Assembly: GCA_905182015.1 (NCBI GenBank)
Contig: CAJIZT010000007.1
Location: 62,001-126,000, forward strand
DNA length: 64,000 nucleotides
From: an alpha proteobacterium MED-G09
GTDB lineage: Bacteria; Pseudomonadota; Alphaproteobacteria; MED-G09
Direction of reading: 5' to 3'
Shown here: positions 21,726-33,041 of the stretch, one piece after another
How the letters are laid out: each line of letters begins with the position of its first letter
Numbering within the stretch: the first letter of the stretch is position 1
The notes under the pieces: model-generated
The model's database searches: none
Told to the model about the DNA's origin: nothing
Seen by the model: only the letters and a program-made list of their open reading frames with translations
Made by a program: the position numbers and the translations under genes

Positions 21726-23357
21726 ATGTCAACAAAAGGAATTAGCGCAAATAGACTTGAATTGCTTCAGATTGCAGATGCAGTTGCAAGAGAAAAATCT
21801 ATTGATAAGGCTATAGTTATCTCTGCGATGGAAGAAGCGATTCAAAAAGCTGCTGCATCCAGGTATGGAATTGAAAATAATATAAAAGCTGAAATTAATA
21901 CTGAAACGGGGTCAATAACATTAATGCGGTTATTGGATATTGTTGAAAAAGTTGAGGATTTCTCTATTCAAATTAATATTGACGATGCTAAATTGAGAAA
22001 TCCGGATGCAGTAATAGGCGGTGAACCAATTGAAGAGGAGCTTCCCCCTATCGACTTCGGAAGAGTTGCAGCACAAAGCGCAAAACAAGTAATATTTCAG
22101 AAAGTGCGCGAAGCTGAAAGAGAGCGACATTATGAAGAGTTTAAGGATAGAGTCGGTGAGATTATTAGTGGTGTAATTAAACGCGTTGAGTATGGAACCG
22201 TTATAGTTGATTTAGGCAGAGCTGAAGCGGTCATTCGCAAAGATGCCCTCTTGCCCAGAGAGGTATACAAGCCAGGTGATAGAGTGAGAGCTTATATCAT
22301 GGAAGTAAAAAGAGAATTAAGAGGACCACAAATATTTCTTTCAAGAACTCACTCAGACTTTATGGCAAATCTTTTTGCTCAAGAAGTACCAGAGATTTAT
22401 GATGGAATTATTGAAATTATAGGTGTTGCCAGAGATCCAGGTAGTAGAGCAAAGATAGCGGTTCTTTCAAAAGATTCGTCGATTGATCCTGTAGGGGCCT
22501 GTGTCGGAATGAGAGGAAGTAGGGTTCAGGCAGTGGTCAATGAATTACAAGGTGAAAAAATTGATATTTTAGCATGGAGCGATGACATTGCATCCTTTGT
22601 TGTTAAAGCCCTTCAGCCTGCTGAAGTACAAAAAGTTGTTCTTTACGATAGTGAACAGAGACTTGAAGTCGTTGTGCCTGAGGAACAGCTATCATTGGCG
22701 ATTGGACGAAGAGGTCAAAATGTAAGGCTAGCGTCTAGCTTGTGTGGTTGGAATATTGATATTCTTACTGAGGATCAGGAGTCTGAAAGAAGGCAAAAAG
22801 AGTTCCAAGAAAGAACCAGCTTGTTTATGGAAGCTCTCGATGTCGATGAGCTATTATCACAATTATTGGTTACTGAAGGATTTACCGATGTCAATGAGCT
22901 AGCGGACGTTGAGCTAAAGGAAATATCTAATATAGCGGGATTTGATGAGGATACTGCTGAGGAAATTCAAGCGCGTGCTGCTGATTTTCTAAATAAAGAA
23001 AATAAAGAATTAGAGGATAAGTGTAAAAAGCTAAAAATAAGTGATGACTTATTGAGTGTTGAAGAACTATCACTCAAAATGATTGTTGCTCTGGGCGAGA
23101 ATGATGTAAAAAACCTAGAAGATTTTGCCTACTGTTCCTCTGATGATTTATTGGGATGGGATGAGGTAATTGAGGGTGAAAAGAAGCGTGAAGAAGGAAT
23201 TCTTGAGGGCTTTGATATTAAAATATCGGAAGCCAATGACTTAATTATATCAGCAAGAATAAAGTTAGGGATTATTCCTGATAACACAGAAGAGACGAAC
23301 GAGGTTGCTGCAGGTGATGATAATGAAGCAGATAACTCTTTAGATGATATCGTTTAG
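21726..23357 (+). CDS. nusA: Transcription termination/antitermination factor NusA
   Basis: S1/KH region: VGACVGMRGSRVQAVVNELQGEKIDI; LSLAIGRRGQNVRLASSL; C-terminal acidic repeats. Confidence 0.97.
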   Translation: MSTKGISANRLELLQIADAVAREKSIDKAIVISAMEEAIQKAAASRYGIENNIKAEINTETGSITLMRLLDIVEKVEDFSIQINIDDAKLRNPDAVIGGEPIEEELPPIDFGRVAAQSAKQVIFQKVREAERERHYEEFKDRVGEIISGVIKRVEYGTVIVDLGRAEAVIRKDALLPREVYKPGDRVRAYIMEVKRELRGPQIFLSRTHSDFMANLFAQEVPEIYDGIIEIIGVARDPGSRAKIAVLSKDSSIDPVGACVGMRGSRVQAVVNELQGEKIDILAWSDDIASFVVKALQPAEVQKVVLYDSEQRLEVVVPEEQLSLAIGRRGQNVRLASSLCGWNIDILTEDQESERRQKEFQERTSLFMEALDVDELLSQLLVTEGFTDVNELADVELKEISNIAGFDEDTAEEIQARAADFLNKENKELEDKCKKLKISDDLLSVEELSLKMIVALGENDVKNLEDFAYCSSDDLLGWDEVIEGEKKREEGILEGFDIKISEANDLIISARIKLGIIPDNTEETNEVAAGDDNEADNSLDDIV

Positions 23358-23415
23358 GACCAAGAAAAAGAAATATAAATTTTAATTATTTTAGCAGAAT
23401 AAATTTAAAGATAGG

Positions 23416-25839
23416 ATGATGACAGAAAAAACAACCAAAGGTAATAAAGAGCGTACTCTGACACTAAAGTCTGGAACTACCTCGCCAACAAGTCCAAAGG
23501 GATCAAGGTCTCCATCAAGGGTTTCAACTGTTGTCGTTGAATCAAGAAGAGGTAAATTATCACAGACAAGAAAACCTCAGGCTCCAAAAGTTAATGTTAG
23601 GGGTGCGCCGATTTCACCTAATATCTTTAAGCCAAAAGGTCTCGAAGAAGATTCTGCATCAATTAGGAATCTTACTGAGGGCGAGAGAGATGCAAGAGAA
23701 AAAGCCCTAGAGAATGCTAAGATTAGAAGTGCTTCTGATCAAGAAATTAAAAAAGAAAAAGTCCTTAAAAAAAATAAAACTAAAACAATTGACCCAGATA
23801 TTGTTAACCCTGAAAATATTCCAGCAAAAAAAGATCCCGAAAGGCTAAAGGAGCAATCTAAGTCAATAAAATCAGATAGTTCCGGAAGTCCTAAAAAGAA
23901 AGATGTTAAAAAAACAGAAAAAGATAAATCTGATCGATATAGTAAAGATAGTCAAAAAAGAAGGTCCGGGAAGCTCTCTATTTCTCAAGCACTGAATGAA
24001 GAAGAAAAGCAGCGTTCTTTGGCGTCCATTAAAAGAAGACAAGCGAAGGCGAGAAAAAAGGCTTCATCAGTAGCCTCCCCTAAAGAAAAAATCTCTAGGA
24101 ATGTTATTATTCCAGAGGTCATTACCGTTCAAGAGCTTTCAAATAGGATGGCAGAGAGAGGAATTGATATAATAAAATCATTAATGGCCCAAGGAATGAT
24201 GGTAAAAATTAATGATACCTTAGATTCCGATACCGCCCAGCTAATAGCTGAGGAGTTTGGTCATACAGTAACTAGGGTTTCAGAATCTGACGTCGAAGAA
24301 GGCATCTCAACAATTGATGATCGCGAGGAGGATAAAAAGCCAAGATCTCCTGTTGTAACAGTTATGGGACATGTTGATCATGGCAAAACAACTCTTCTTG
24401 ATGCCATAAGAGAATCAAATAACGTTTCAGGAGAGGCTGGTGGAATCACACAACACATAGGTGCGTATCAGACAAAAGTTAAAGATAATAAAAAAATAAC
24501 GTTTATTGACACGCCGGGTCATGCTGCATTTACCTCTATGAGAGCCAGGGGAGCAAAAGTAACTGATATTGTTATTCTAGTTGTTGCTGCCGATGATGGT
24601 GTTATGCCTCAAACTGTAGAGGCTATAAGTCATGCGAAAGAGGCAAATGCTCCCATAATTGTTGCTATAAATAAGATGGATAAGCCTGGCGCTGATCCAA
24701 CCAAGGCAAGAAATGCCTTGCTTCAGTATGAGATAGTTGTGGAAGAGCTTGGAGGTGATGTTCAATCAGTCGAACTTTCTGCCTTAACAAAAAATGGAAT
24801 CGATGATCTTATTGATGCAATTATGCTTCAGGCCGAGCTTCTTGACTTAAGAGCAAATCCAGATAGGCCTGCTGAAGGTTTTGTTATTGAAGCCAAGCTA
24901 GACAAAAACAGAGGTCCGGCAGTTACGGCGATAATTCAAAGAGGAACACTTAAGATAGGTGACATTCTAGTGATGGGCCAACGTTCCGGGAAGGTACGCT
25001 CTTTGGCCAATGATCAAGGCGATGCAATTAAAGAATGCTTCCCTGGCGAGCCAGTTGAAGTCCTTGGGATGAGTCAAACACCTGAAGCTGGGGATATTCT
25101 CTCTGTTGTCGAAAATGATGCGCGTGCAAGAGAGGTATCCGAGTACAGACAAAGAAAATCAAAATCAACTGTACCAACGAAAGTTAATCTAGAACAATTA
25201 TTTTCTAAATCAGACGCAACACAACTAAAAGAAATCTTAGTAATTGTTAAGGCTGATGTTCAAGGTTCATCTGAGGCAATAAAGGAAGGTTTGATGGCTC
25301 TTGGAAATGATGAGGTTGCCTGTAGAATGATCCATGTTGGAGCTGGAGCAATTTCTGAAAGCGACATAACATTAGCCGAGGCCTCAAATGCCATTGTTCT
25401 TGGTTTCAATGTTAGAGCAAATGTTCAGGCTAAGGCAGCAGCAGAAAAATTTGGAATTACCATTCTTTACCATTCAATTATTTATGATTTATTAGATGAT
25501 ATTAAGGCTTTGCTTGAAGGGAAGCTAGATCCAGAGCTTCGTTCGACGATAACAGGAACAGCAGAAGTTTTAGAGGTTTTCAAAAACTCGAAAATCGGCA
25601 ATATAGCTGGCTGTAATGTATTGGACGGAACCATCATCAAAGGACTTCACGGTAAACTTTTAAGAGACGACATCGTTATTTATGATGGGCTTCTGTCTAC
25701 ACTAAGAAGGTTTAAGGACGAAGCCAAAGAAGTAAAGGCGGGACAGGAATGTGGCCTTTCTTTTGATAACAATCAAGATATTAAACCTGGCGATAAAATT
25801 GAATGCTATAAGGTTGATGAGATCAAAAGAACCATGTAA
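23416..25839 (+). CDS. infB: Translation initiation factor IF-2
   Basis: [47 protein letters not shown]; long basic N-terminal extension. Confidence 0.98.
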   Translation: MMTEKTTKGNKERTLTLKSGTTSPTSPKGSRSPSRVSTVVVESRRGKLSQTRKPQAPKVNVRGAPISPNIFKPKGLEEDSASIRNLTEGERDAREKALENAKIRSASDQEIKKEKVLKKNKTKTIDPDIVNPENIPAKKDPERLKEQSKSIKSDSSGSPKKKDVKKTEKDKSDRYSKDSQKRRSGKLSISQALNEEEKQRSLASIKRRQAKARKKASSVASPKEKISRNVIIPEVITVQELSNRMAERGIDIIKSLMAQGMMVKINDTLDSDTAQLIAEEFGHTVTRVSESDVEEGISTIDDREEDKKPRSPVVTVMGHVDHGKTTLLDAIRESNNVSGEAGGITQHIGAYQTKVKDNKKITFIDTPGHAAFTSMRARGAKVTDIVILVVAADDGVMPQTVEAISHAKEANAPIIVAINKMDKPGADPTKARNALLQYEIVVEELGGDVQSVELSALTKNGIDDLIDAIMLQAELLDLRANPDRPAEGFVIEAKLDKNRGPAVTAIIQRGTLKIGDILVMGQRSGKVRSLANDQGDAIKECFPGEPVEVLGMSQTPEAGDILSVVENDARAREVSEYRQRKSKSTVPTKVNLEQLFSKSDATQLKEILVIVKADVQGSSEAIKEGLMALGNDEVACRMIHVGAGAISESDITLAEASNAIVLGFNVRANVQAKAAAEKFGITILYHSIIYDLLDDIKALLEGKLDPELRSTITGTAEVLEVFKNSKIGNIAGCNVLDGTIIKGLHGKLLRDDIVIYDGLLSTLRRFKDEAKEVKAGQECGLSFDNNQDIKPGDKIECYKVDEIKRTM

Positions 25840-25857
25840 CCAAAAGGAGTATTTATT

Positions 25858-26256
25858 TTGAATGATTTTTCTTTCGACTCTCCTAGGGGCAAGGTATCTC
25901 AAAGGCAGATGAAGGTTCAAGAAATTTTGCGAGCAGCTTTAATTGATATTCTTCAAAGGGGCCTGACAAAAGAACCGATTCTTGATAACAAGATGATCAC
26001 TATAACGCATGTTGATGTTTCTCCGGACTTAAAACATGTAAAATTTATATTTCTCCCTTTTGATGAAAAAAAAAGAGAAGATTTTATCAAGGGATTCAAG
26101 AGTGCGAACAAGCAGATAAGAAAAGAAATTGCTCAAAGAGTTCAACTAAAATATGTTCCAAGTATAAGCTTTGTTTTTGATGATAGTATTTCAGAAATAC
26201 GGAAATTAGATAAAATATTTTTATCTAATAAAGTACGGAACGATCTAAAGAGTTAG
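25858..26256 (+). CDS. rbfA: Ribosome-binding factor A (TTG start)
   Basis: SQRQMKVQEILRAALIDILQRG ... ITHVDVSPDLKHVKFIF; between infB and truB. Confidence 0.93.
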   Translation: MNDFSFDSPRGKVSQRQMKVQEILRAALIDILQRGLTKEPILDNKMITITHVDVSPDLKHVKFIFLPFDEKKREDFIKGFKSANKQIRKEIAQRVQLKYVPSISFVFDDSISEIRKLDKIFLSNKVRNDLKS

Positions 26257-26260
26257 TTTA

Positions 26261-27187
26261 TTGTCTAAAAAATCTTATTCTCATTACCCTGGTTGGATTA
26301 TATTAAATAAACCAATAGGTATCTCCTCGGCTAAGGCAGTTAATGTTGTTAAGAGGTTTTTTAATGTTAAGAAGGCCGGCCATGCCGGTACTTTAGATCC
26401 CTTGGCGTCTGGAGTTCTTCCTATTGCATTAGACGAAGCTACAAAGACTATCCCTTACCTGGTGGATACTAAAAAAAGATATAAATTTAGTGTTTCATGG
26501 GGCCAGCAAACTGATACTGATGACTCTGAGGGAGATATTATAAATGAAAGTAATGTTTATCCTGGAATTGATCAAATAGAAAATATTCTTAGTTCATTCA
26601 TTGGTCAGGTTACTCAAATCCCCCCTCGTTATTCCGCAATTAAGATAAAGGGTAAACGAGCCTACTCGCTTGCAAGAGAAAATAAGTCTTTTGAGATGCC
26701 CAGTAGAACTGTAAGAGTTTTGGATTTAAAAGTTACAAGAGAATTAAAAACTGACTTAACAGAATTTGAGGTTTATTGCGAAAAAGGTTTTTATGTTAGA
26801 TCCTTGGGACGAGATCTTGCTGAGAAACTTAATACTTTTGGTCACATAAAAGGGCTTGAAAGGCTGGAGGTTGGGCCTTTTAAACTTAAAAACTCTTTTC
26901 CCCTAGAAACCTTTGATAATTTAGTGCATAGTGCGCCCGCAGGAAGCGTGGAGAAACAATTTCTTCTTCCTCTCGATAGTGTGCTGGACGACATCCCGGC
27001 TTTGGCTATTTCAGATGAAGAGGCTAAAATGTTTTGTCATGGTCAAACGATATATAAAGAAATATCGAATGATTTAATTCCTAAAGGTAGTGATGTTTTG
27101 ATTAAAAATAGTGAAAAATCTATTGGCATTGCAGTTTTTCTTGAATCAAAACTTAAACCAAAAAAAGTTTTTTCAAGTATAATATAA
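26261..27187 (+). CDS. truB: tRNA pseudouridine(55) synthase (TTG start)
   Basis: GWIILNKPIGISSAKAVN; KAGHAGTLDPLASGVLPIALDEATK. Confidence 0.96.
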   Translation: MSKKSYSHYPGWIILNKPIGISSAKAVNVVKRFFNVKKAGHAGTLDPLASGVLPIALDEATKTIPYLVDTKKRYKFSVSWGQQTDTDDSEGDIINESNVYPGIDQIENILSSFIGQVTQIPPRYSAIKIKGKRAYSLARENKSFEMPSRTVRVLDLKVTRELKTDLTEFEVYCEKGFYVRSLGRDLAEKLNTFGHIKGLERLEVGPFKLKNSFPLETFDNLVHSAPAGSVEKQFLLPLDSVLDDIPALAISDEEAKMFCHGQTIYKEISNDLIPKGSDVLIKNSEKSIGIAVFLESKLKPKKVFSSII

Positions 27188-27202
27188 TATAAGGAGTAAA
27201 CG

Positions 27203-27472
27203 ATGTCGATTGAAGCTGAACGTAAACAAGAAGTAATTTCTGAATATGCATTAAAAGAGGGAGATACTGGCTCTCCTGAAATTCAAGTAGCAATCTTGAC
27301 AGAGAGAATTGTTAATCTCACTGAGCACTTTAAGGCCCATAAAAAAGATAATCACTCAAGACAAGGTCTTTTGAAAATGGTTAACCTCAGGAGAAAGCTT
27401 TTAGATTATGTAAAATCTAAAGATCAAAAACGTTATGAGGACCTTATTAAGAGACTTGGTCTTAGAAGATAA
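27203..27472 (+). CDS. rpsO: 30S ribosomal protein S15
   Basis: [52 protein letters not shown]. Confidence 0.98.
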   Translation: MSIEAERKQEVISEYALKEGDTGSPEIQVAILTERIVNLTEHFKAHKKDNHSRQGLLKMVNLRRKLLDYVKSKDQKRYEDLIKRLGLRR

Positions 27473-27507
27473 ATGAAAATAATTTCATAATAAATTTATA
27501 AATAAGA

Positions 27508-27528
27508 ATCTATTTACAAAAAATAGAT
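27508..27528 (+). repeat. 8-bp perfect inverted repeat in the rpsO-pnp intergenic leader
   Basis: ATCTATTT-ACAAA-AAATAGAT. Confidence 0.6.
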
Positions 27529-27551
27529 ATACGAAATAGGTAAAATATAAA

Positions 27552-29750
27552 ATGTTTAAAATAGAAAACGAAGTATTAGAATGGGGTGGGAAAACCCTCA
27601 CAATTGAGACAGGAAGAGTGGCTAGACAAGCTCATGGTTCAGTCATAGCAACCTACGGAGGAACTTCTGTTCTTGCGACTGTTGTTGCCGATCACGAACC
27701 AAAACCGGGGTTAGATTTCTTTCCTCTTACTGTGAATTATCAGGAAAAAGCTTATGCTGCAGGTAAAATACCTGGTGGCTTTTTTAAGCGCGAAGGTAGA
27801 CCAACTGAAAAAGAAACACTAGTTTCAAGATTAATCGACAGACCAATTAGACCTTTGTTCGCAAAGGGTTTTCAAAATGAAACACAGGTAATAGCAACAG
27901 TTATAAGTTACGATGGTCAAAATGATCCTGATGTAGTTGCGTTAGTTGCCGTTTCAGCGGCCTTAACTCTTTCGGGAGTTCCTTTTATGGGCCCTATTTC
28001 CGCAGCACGCGTAGGTTATGTTGATGGGGAATATATTCTTAATCCAACAAAAGATGAATTGGACGAAGACTGTAAGTTAGATTTAATTGTTGCTGGAACG
28101 GACACAGCGGTTCTTATGGTGGAATCTGAAGCACAAGAGCTATCTGAAGATATTATGCTCGGTGCAGTAAGTTTTGGCCAAGATTCTTTTAAGCCCGTTA
28201 TTGAGGCAATTATTAGTCTTGCTGAAAAGGCAGCTAAAGAGCCTAGAGTCTTAGTTAATGCTGACCTCTCTAACCTTCAGAAAACTGTAAATGGCCTGGT
28301 TAGAGATAAATTAATTAAAGCATATAAAGAAAGTGATAAGCAGATTAGATCTAATAGAATTTCGGAAATAAAGAATGAGCTATTGTTAGGCCTTATTAGT
28401 GATGATGCCTCAGGAAATTCTGAAACAAATATTAAGAGTGTATTTAAAAATGTTGAAAAAGATATTGTAAGGGGAAGCATATTAGATACGGGATTAAGGA
28501 TCGACGGAAGAGACTTGAAGACGGTTCGCCCTGTTCAGTCAGATGTTAGTATTTTACCCTTAACTCATGGCTCTGCCTTATTTACTCGTGGCGAGACTCA
28601 GGCCCTTGTGGTTACAACTCTTGGGACAGGAATGGATGAAAAATTTGTAGATGGTCTAGATGAGACATATAAAGAGAAATTTATGCTTCACTATAATTTT
28701 CCACCATACTCTGTTGGCGAAACTGGTAGAACTGGATTTACCTCAAGAAGAGAAGTTGGGCATGGTAAGCTGGCATGGAGATCTCTCCAAGCAGTACTGC
28801 CCGACTACGATGATTTCCCTTATACAATTAGGCTTGTTTCAGAAATTACGGAATCAAATGGCTCATCATCCATGGCAACAGTCTGCGGCTCTTCACTTGC
28901 ATTAATGGATGCAGGCGTTCCATTAAAGAGACCCGTTGCCGGTATTGCGATGGGTTTAATTAAAGAAGGTGATCGTGTTGCAGTTCTTTCAGATATCTTA
29001 GGTGATGAGGATCATTTAGGTGATATGGACTTTAAGGTAGCAGGAACTTCAGAAGGAATTACATCTCTTCAGATGGATATTAAAATAACAGGTATAACAA
29101 AAGAAATAATGAATACTGCTCTTATTCAGGCAAAAGATGGAAGAATTCATATCTTAGCTGAAATGGCGAAAGCTATTGATACGGGCAGAGATAGCGTGAA
29201 TTCTACTGCCCCTAGAATTGAAACAATTCAGGTTCCTGTAGATAAAATTAGAGATGTTATTGGTGCTGGCGGTAAGGTCATCAGAGAGATAGTTGAAGAA
29301 AGCGGAGCAAAAGTTGATATTAATGATGAAGGTCTAGTTAAGGTGGCGTCAAATGACACTGACTCCCTCAATAAAGCCCTAGAACTAATTAACTCAATTG
29401 TTGCTGAACCAGAGGCTGGTGAAATCTATGAAGGCAAGGTAGTTAAGATTATGGATTTTGGAGCGTTTGTTAATTTTTTCGGAAAGAAGGATGGATTGGT
29501 ACATATATCACAACTTGCTGATGAGAGAGTTAATTCTGTAACTGATGTTGTCAGTGAAGGTGATATTGTTAAAGTTAAGCTTGTTGGCTTTGATAACCGA
29601 GGAAAAGTTAAACTTTCAATGAAAGATGTGGATCAGAAGACCGGAAAAGAAATTGTTTCTGGCGACTCTGACATAGAAGAAGAAGTTAAGCCAAAGAAGG
29701 AAAAGAAACCAAGAAAGACCAAGAAAGAAAAAGACTCAGAATCTTCTTAG
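27552..29750 (+). CDS. pnp: Polyribonucleotide nucleotidyltransferase
   Basis: [35 protein letters not shown] and S1 domains ([30 protein letters not shown]). Confidence 0.98.
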   Translation: MFKIENEVLEWGGKTLTIETGRVARQAHGSVIATYGGTSVLATVVADHEPKPGLDFFPLTVNYQEKAYAAGKIPGGFFKREGRPTEKETLVSRLIDRPIRPLFAKGFQNETQVIATVISYDGQNDPDVVALVAVSAALTLSGVPFMGPISAARVGYVDGEYILNPTKDELDEDCKLDLIVAGTDTAVLMVESEAQELSEDIMLGAVSFGQDSFKPVIEAIISLAEKAAKEPRVLVNADLSNLQKTVNGLVRDKLIKAYKESDKQIRSNRISEIKNELLLGLISDDASGNSETNIKSVFKNVEKDIVRGSILDTGLRIDGRDLKTVRPVQSDVSILPLTHGSALFTRGETQALVVTTLGTGMDEKFVDGLDETYKEKFMLHYNFPPYSVGETGRTGFTSRREVGHGKLAWRSLQAVLPDYDDFPYTIRLVSEITESNGSSSMATVCGSSLALMDAGVPLKRPVAGIAMGLIKEGDRVAVLSDILGDEDHLGDMDFKVAGTSEGITSLQMDIKITGITKEIMNTALIQAKDGRIHILAEMAKAIDTGRDSVNSTAPRIETIQVPVDKIRDVIGAGGKVIREIVEESGAKVDINDEGLVKVASNDTDSLNKALELINSIVAEPEAGEIYEGKVVKIMDFGAFVNFFGKKDGLVHISQLADERVNSVTDVVSEGDIVKVKLVGFDNRGKVKLSMKDVDQKTGKEIVSGDSDIEEEVKPKKEKKPRKTKKEKDSESS

Positions 29751-29765
29751 GAATCTAATTATACA

Positions 29766-30581
29766 TTATTCAGGCTTGGGCATTCCAATTATATTGTAGC
29801 CCAAGTCTACATAATGTATTTCGCCTGTGACACCTTTAGATAGATCTGAAAGAAGATATAGCCCGGCGGAACCAATATTTTTTAGAGAGAGCCTTCCCTT
29901 AAGTGGCGAATGTTTTTCTGCATAATTAAAAGTTTCTCTTCCGCCGCCAACACCTGACCCTGAAAGAGTTCTCATCGGACCTGCAGAAATCGCATTAACC
30001 CTTATTCCCTTTTCTCCATAATCTGATGCTAGATATCTGACAGATGCCTCGAGAGCTGCTTTTGCTACCCCCATTACATTATAATTGGGTATAACTTTTG
30101 TTGATCCACCAAAACTAAGAGTTATAATTGAACCCCCCTCATTCATGCAGGGTTCGGCAAGGCGACTTATCTCCGTTAAAGAGTAACAAGAAATTTCTAG
30201 GGTCTTTAAAAAATTTTCTTTAGAAGTTTCAATATACCTTCCTGTTAATTCGCTTCTATCAGAGTAAGCAATACCATGAACAATAAAGTCTATTTCACCC
30301 CATTCTTTTGAAAGAGTAGAAAAGACATTTTTAAGCTGCTCTTCCTTTGTTACATCACAATCAAATAAAAGGTCAGAGCCTATTGATTCCGCTAATGGTT
30401 TTACTCGTTTTTTAAAAGATTCGCCTTGGTAAGTAAATGCCATTTTAGCGCCATGATTATGTAATTCAGATGCAATTCCCCAGGCAAGAGAATGGTTATT
30501 TGCAACACCCATGATGAGACCTTTTTTATTTTTCATTAAAGGCCCTGAGAGAACGAGTGATTCTTGAGAATTATGATTCAT
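29766..30581 (-). CDS. fabI: Enoyl-[acyl-carrier-protein] reductase (NADH)
   Basis: KKGLIMGVANNHSLAWGIA; NVMGVAKAALEASVRYLASDYGEKGIRVNAISAGPMRTLS. Confidence 0.96.
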   Translation of the reverse strand: MNHNSQESLVLSGPLMKNKKGLIMGVANNHSLAWGIASELHNHGAKMAFTYQGESFKKRVKPLAESIGSDLLFDCDVTKEEQLKNVFSTLSKEWGEIDFIVHGIAYSDRSELTGRYIETSKENFLKTLEISCYSLTEISRLAEPCMNEGGSIITLSFGGSTKVIPNYNVMGVAKAALEASVRYLASDYGEKGIRVNAISAGPMRTLSGSGVGGGRETFNYAEKHSPLKGRLSLKNIGSAGLYLLSDLSKGVTGEIHYVDLGYNIIGMPKPE

Positions 30582-30589
30582 AATATTAC

Positions 30590-31807
30590 CTACAGGTCTG
30601 GATGTTTAAAGGCTAGCGATGCGTTAGTACCTCCAAACCCGAAACTATTTGAGAGTACGCACCCTAGATTTATATTATCTAATCTTTTTCTTATTATTGG
30701 TATATTTTGAAAAAGTGGATCGATGTTTTGTATATTTGCAGATTCACAAATGAATTTATTATTCATCATAAGAATACTATATATTGCCTCTTGAACACCA
30801 GCAGCGCCAAGACTGTGCCCTGTAAGTGATTTTGTTGCACTCATTGGAGGAATTTTTGAGCCAAAGGTTTTTTGTATAGCCTCTATTTCTTTTGAGTCAC
30901 CGACCGGAGTAGAAGTTGCATGAGGGTTTATATAATCAATATTATAAGGAATATCTTTCATTGCCATCTTCATGCATCTCGCCGCACCCTCACCTGATGG
31001 CTGAACCATGTCATGTCCATCAGAAGTTGCTCCATACCCCACTAGTTCAGCATAAATTTTAGCACCTCTAGATTTTGCTTTATCCATTTCCTCAAGAATT
31101 AAAACTCCTGCACCACCAGCAATAACAAAGCCATCCCTATCTTTATCGTAGGCCCTACTCGATGATTGTGGTGTTTCGTTATACTTGGAAGACATTGCGC
31201 CCATCGCATCAAATAAAACAGATAACGCCCAGTTAAGCTCTTCGCCGCCACCCGCAAACATAATATCTTGTTTTCCGTATTGTATCATCTCATAAGCATT
31301 GCCAATGCAGTGTGATGAGGTTGCGCAAGCAGACGAAATTGAGTAATTAATTCCTTTGATGCCAAAGGGAGTGGCAAGAGTAGCGGAATTTGTAGAAGAC
31401 ATTGCCTTGGGGACTGCAAATGGACCAACTCTTTTTGGTCCTTTTTCTCTGGTAATGTCTGCAGCTTCAATTAGTGCCTTTGTTGAGGGCCCTCCGGAGC
31501 CCATGATTAACCCAGTCCTTTCATTAATAATGTCACTTTGTTCTAATCCAGAGTCATCAATCGCTTGCTGCATGGCAATATAATTCCATGCCGCACCATT
31601 TCCCATAAATCTTCTAACTTTTTTTTCAAGATATTCTTCCGGCTCTAGACTTGGTTTCCCAAAGACATGGCTCCTAAAACCAAGGTCTCTATGCTCCTCG
31701 GAGAATGTAATTCCAGATTTACCCTCTTTTAGACTCTCTAAAACCTCTTCTTTATTATTTCCGATGCATGAGACTATTCCCATGCCTGTAATTGCAACAC
31801 GTCTCAT
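30590..31807 (-). CDS. fabB: Beta-ketoacyl-ACP synthase I
   Basis: [36 protein letters not shown]; between fabI and fabA. Confidence 0.95.
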   Translation of the reverse strand: MRRVAITGMGIVSCIGNNKEEVLESLKEGKSGITFSEEHRDLGFRSHVFGKPSLEPEEYLEKKVRRFMGNGAAWNYIAMQQAIDDSGLEQSDIINERTGLIMGSGGPSTKALIEAADITREKGPKRVGPFAVPKAMSSTNSATLATPFGIKGINYSISSACATSSHCIGNAYEMIQYGKQDIMFAGGGEELNWALSVLFDAMGAMSSKYNETPQSSSRAYDKDRDGFVIAGGAGVLILEEMDKAKSRGAKIYAELVGYGATSDGHDMVQPSGEGAARCMKMAMKDIPYNIDYINPHATSTPVGDSKEIEAIQKTFGSKIPPMSATKSLTGHSLGAAGVQEAIYSILMMNNKFICESANIQNIDPLFQNIPIIRKRLDNINLGCVLSNSFGFGGTNASLAFKHPDL

Positions 31808-31822
31808 ATTCGCCCTCTATAT

Positions 31823-32329
31823 TTATTTAAATAAGCCTACTCGCAGATCCTCTGCCTTATATATTTCTTGGCCATCAGAAAATAGCGAGCCATTACCGAT
31901 TCCTAAAATGAGTTTGCTTGTTAAAACTCTTTTTAAATTAATTCTATACTCTAGCTTTTTTACAGAAGGTAAAACCATACCGGAGAATTTGACATTGCCA
32001 ACCGATAGTGCTCGTCCTCTGCCTTCGAGGCCAAGCCAGCCAAGATGGAATCCTAATAGTTGCCACATAGCATCAAGCCCTAAACATCCCGGCATTACTG
32101 GGTCATTAACAAAGTGGCAGTCAAAAAACCAGAGATCAGGTTTAATATCTAGCTCAGCTAATACTAGCCCTTTATTATTCTCACCACCATCTTTGGTAAT
32201 ATTTGTTATTCTATCAAACATTAGCATTGGGGGCATAGGAAGCTGAGGATTACCTTCACCGAACATATTGCCTTTTGCACATTCAATTAAGTCTTCTAAA
32301 GTATAATTATTTTTTTGCATTATTAACAT
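31823..32329 (-). CDS. fabA: 3-hydroxydecanoyl-ACP dehydratase
   Basis: LMFDRITNI...[34 protein letters not shown]. Confidence 0.96.
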   Translation of the reverse strand: MLIMQKNNYTLEDLIECAKGNMFGEGNPQLPMPPMLMFDRITNITKDGGENNKGLVLAELDIKPDLWFFDCHFVNDPVMPGCLGLDAMWQLLGFHLGWLGLEGRGRALSVGNVKFSGMVLPSVKKLEYRINLKRVLTSKLILGIGNGSLFSDGQEIYKAEDLRVGLFK

Positions 32330-32433
32330 TCCTTATGAAAATTTTAGCACAGATGAGTATTGCTGGTAAGACATAAGTATATTTTTTCTACTTTTTATTG
32401 ATTATAAGTTACATAAGCTATACTACTGAATTT

Positions 32434-32826
32434 ATGAATAATTTTGTTAACATATTAAGAAAGCACAAACTTAGACCAACTAAACAAAGAGTAAGTTTGG
32501 GAAAAATACTGTTTGATAAAGGAAATAGACACATAACTGCTGAAATTCTCAAGAATGAATCTGATAAGGAAAACTTAAAGGTTTCCCAGGCGACCGTTTA
32601 TAATGTGTTAAACGATTTTTATAGTGCCGGTCTTTTGGCCAAGGTCAATATTGATGATGATAAGACTTGGTATGATACAAACGTTGAGCATCATTACCAT
32701 ATTTTCTTAGAAAATAGTTCAGAGTTAGTTGATATTAGCCCTGACGATATTGATATCAAGATTTCCAACAAACTAATTACTGGTCAAATAAGAAGAGTTG
32801 ACCTTGTTGTGAAAGTTAATGATTAG
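32434..32826 (+). CDS. irr: Fur-family regulator, Irr-like
   Basis: RKHKLRPTKQRVSLGKILFDKGNRHITAEIL...VSQATVYNVLNDFYSAGLL...NVEHHYHIFLENSSELVDI; divergent from fabA-fabB-fabI, an arrangement known for irr in alphaproteobacteria. Confidence 0.85.
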   Translation: MNNFVNILRKHKLRPTKQRVSLGKILFDKGNRHITAEILKNESDKENLKVSQATVYNVLNDFYSAGLLAKVNIDDDKTWYDTNVEHHYHIFLENSSELVDISPDDIDIKISNKLITGQIRRVDLVVKVND

Positions 32827-32930
32827 TGCGGTCAGTTATTAATCAATAATTTCTATTCGAAAATCCTACCTTCAATAATTATTCTGCATTGTGCCTATTA
32901 AGGATAGATTGCAAGGAATATTTATCCATA

Positions 32931-32945
32931 TTGGAATAGTTCTAA
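32931..32945. promoter_or_regulatory. Degenerate ICE/Irr-box-like palindrome
   Basis: TTGGAA-TAG-TTCTAA (one mismatch from TTAGAA-N3-TTCTAA). Confidence 0.45.
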
Positions 32946-32958
32946 TTATTATTATTAG

Positions 32959-32975
32959 TTTAGAATTGTTCTAAA
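32959..32975. promoter_or_regulatory. ICE/Irr-box palindrome
   Basis: TTTAGAA-TTG-TTCTAAA, perfect 7-bp arms. Confidence 0.75.
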
Positions 32976-32989
32976 TTAGTTTGACTTTA

Positions 32990-33008
32990 TTTTAGAATTA
33001 TTCTAAAA
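32990..33008. promoter_or_regulatory. ICE/Irr-box palindrome
   Basis: TTTTAGAA-TTA-TTCTAAAA, perfect 8-bp arms. Confidence 0.78.
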
Positions 33009-33041
33009 CTTAAGAGTTAATTATTATTTATGGAGAATCAT

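Noticed and set aside
31764-32246. 160-aa plus-strand ORF opposite fabA/fabB
   Set aside because: fabA has strong family motifs on the minus strand; the plus-strand translation resembles no family and is proline/serine-rich as expected from antisense.
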